Of a stretch of DNA of 6,977 bases, positions 6,057 through 6,977 are shown piece by piece (positions within the stretch are counted from its first letter, which is position 1; each line of letters opens with the position of its first letter). A program made the position numbers and the translations under genes. The stretch is taken from positions 1-6,977 of the forward strand of contig CAZTCJ010000136.1 in assembly GCA_964612085.1 (NCBI GenBank), written 5' to 3'. Under the pieces are notes generated by a model that saw only the letters and a list, made by a program, of their open reading frames with translations, was not told where the DNA came from and searched no databases. The stretch is from CAZTCJ01 sp964612085. Lineage in GTDB: Bacteria; Pseudomonadota; Alphaproteobacteria; JAJFIK01.

Positions 6057-6977
6057 TCACAAATCGAAGATCTTGCCGGGATTGAGGATGCCGTGGGGAT
6101 CGAGTGCCTTCTTCAGGCGCCGCATCACCTCCACTTCTTCCCGGCTGCGTGTCCAGTCGAGAAAATCCTTCTTCTCCAGCCCGATGCCATGTTCCGCCGA
6201 GACCGAACCCTGGCGGCCTTCCAGCGCGCCGTAAATGATGTGCTCGACCGAGCGGCGCGTGTTGTCGCCGCCATCGCCCACGCCCACCACCACATGGATA
6301 TTGCCGTCGCCCAGATGGCCGAACACCACATGCTGATAGTCCGGCCACTGAGCGGCGAGGTTGTCGCGGATCTGATCCACATAAGGTTCGATCTCGGTGA
6401 TCGGCATGCTGATGTCGAACGTGAAAATATGCCCGAACTGGAGCACCTGGCCCACATCGTCGCGCATGGCCCAGATCTGATCCCGTTCGGCCTCGCTCTT
6501 GGCGATCACTGCATCGGTGATCAGGCCGTCTTTCAGGCAGCCCATGAGCACGGCCTCGAACCGGGCGAGATCCGGCTCCGGATCGCCGCCCATGGCCTCC
6601 ACGATCACATAATAGGGATAGCTTTGGCCCAGCACCGGGCGCGAGGGCGCGGGCGGCGTCGTGACCAGGCGGTAAAAGCCGTTCCACATGACCTCGAAAG
6701 CGCTCAGGGTGCCGCCGAACCCGGCATCCGCCTTTTTCAAAAGCGCGCGCACATGATCCAGACTGTCCGCCGCCACCAGCGCCGTCGATGTGCTCAAGGG
6801 TTTTTCCCGCAGGCGCAGAACGGCGCGGGTGACGATGCCGAGCGTGCCTTCGGTGCCGATGAAAAGCTGTTTCAGGTCATAACCCGCATTGTTCTTCAGG
6901 ACACGGTTCAGCGTGGTCAGCACCGTGCCGTCGGCCAGCACCGCTTCGAGCCCCAGCACCATGTCGCGCATCATCCC
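6057..6977 (-). CDS. FAD-linked D-2-hydroxyacid dehydrogenase (GlcD / D-lactate dehydrogenase-like), C-terminal part
   Basis: About 306 residues are visible; the frame stays open to the window edge, so the N-terminal FAD-binding half is missing and the in-frame ATG at 6974 is internal. Counting from that Met, the end of the FAD-binding (PCMH/type 4) domain is seen as RDMVLGLEAVLADGT, then NNAGYDLKQLFIGTEGTLGI (28-47). The FAD-oxidase C-terminal domain follows, with FDISMPI, GHLGDGNIH (H220, H227), SAEHGIG (E261, H262) and a final LDPHGILNPGKIF. In D-2-hydroxyglutarate and D-lactate dehydrogenases the two His and the Glu bind a metal that positions the substrate carboxylate. It should oxidise a D-2-hydroxyacid to the 2-oxoacid and pass electrons to a quinone, cytochrome or flavoprotein. 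The exact substrate cannot be told from this fragment. No FeS (GlcF-type) partner gene is visible downstream. Confidence 0.9.
   Translation of the reverse strand, partial: GMMRDMVLGLEAVLADGTVLTTLNRVLKNNAGYDLKQLFIGTEGTLGIVTRAVLRLREKPLSTSTALVAADSLDHVRALLKKADAGFGGTLSAFEVMWNGFYRLVTTPPAPSRPVLGQSYPYYVIVEAMGGDPEPDLARFEAVLMGCLKDGLITDAVIAKSEAERDQIWAMRDDVGQVLQFGHIFTFDISMPITEIEPYVDQIRDNLAAQWPDYQHVVFGHLGDGNIHVVVGVGDGGDNTRRSVEHIIYGALEGRQGSVSAEHGIGLEKKDFLDWTRSREEVEVMRRLKKALDPHGILNPGKIFDL

Overview
The window looks like part of a high-GC proteobacterial chromosome, most likely an alphaproteobacterium. The case rests on GC-rich coding with strong third-position GC bias, a lipoprotein with a standard lipobox, a periplasmic DUF1223 protein and a GlcD-type FAD dehydrogenase. 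The taxon is an inference from gene content and composition. No rRNA, tRNA, transposase, phage gene or CRISPR array is visible.

Layout. Bases 1-169 hold two strong inverted repeats and the leader of the first gene. Bases 170-3130 (+) encode a 986-residue protein without a signal peptide: a seven-repeat beta-propeller, a cadherin-like domain, a VCBS/bacterial-cadherin-like domain, a Calx-beta-like domain, sixteen RTX nonapeptides and a C-terminal tail. This is the form of a type I secretion substrate. Converging on it is a short membrane-anchored protein with two CBS domains (3167-3676, -). Upstream of that gene, on the same strand but cut off by a clear intrinsic terminator (3826-3857), is a small TRL-like lipoprotein gene (3884-4201, -). 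A 387-base divergent region (4202-4588) separates it from a DUF1223 thioredoxin-fold gene with a CxxC motif (4589-5386, +). Next come a stand-alone HD-domain alarmone hydrolase of the MESH1 type (5490-6047, +) and, converging nine bases away, the C-terminal part of an FAD-linked D-2-hydroxyacid dehydrogenase (6057-6977, -) that runs off the window.

How the genes relate. These look like mostly single-gene units in alternating orientation, not one operon or a dedicated system. Three proteins act at or beyond the cell envelope: the secreted RTX protein, the lipoprotein and the DUF1223 protein. The CBS protein is probably anchored in the inner membrane with its nucleotide-sensing part in the cytoplasm. 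The HD protein probably removes (p)ppGpp. No ABC exporter or membrane-fusion gene for the RTX protein is in view.

The most notable sequence is the RTX gene. It has a clean seven-repeat propeller at its N-terminus, and its beta-roll has a strict 18-residue alternation that puts Lys/Arg at the outward positions of every second turn. I see no convincing evidence of a wholly new multi-gene system.
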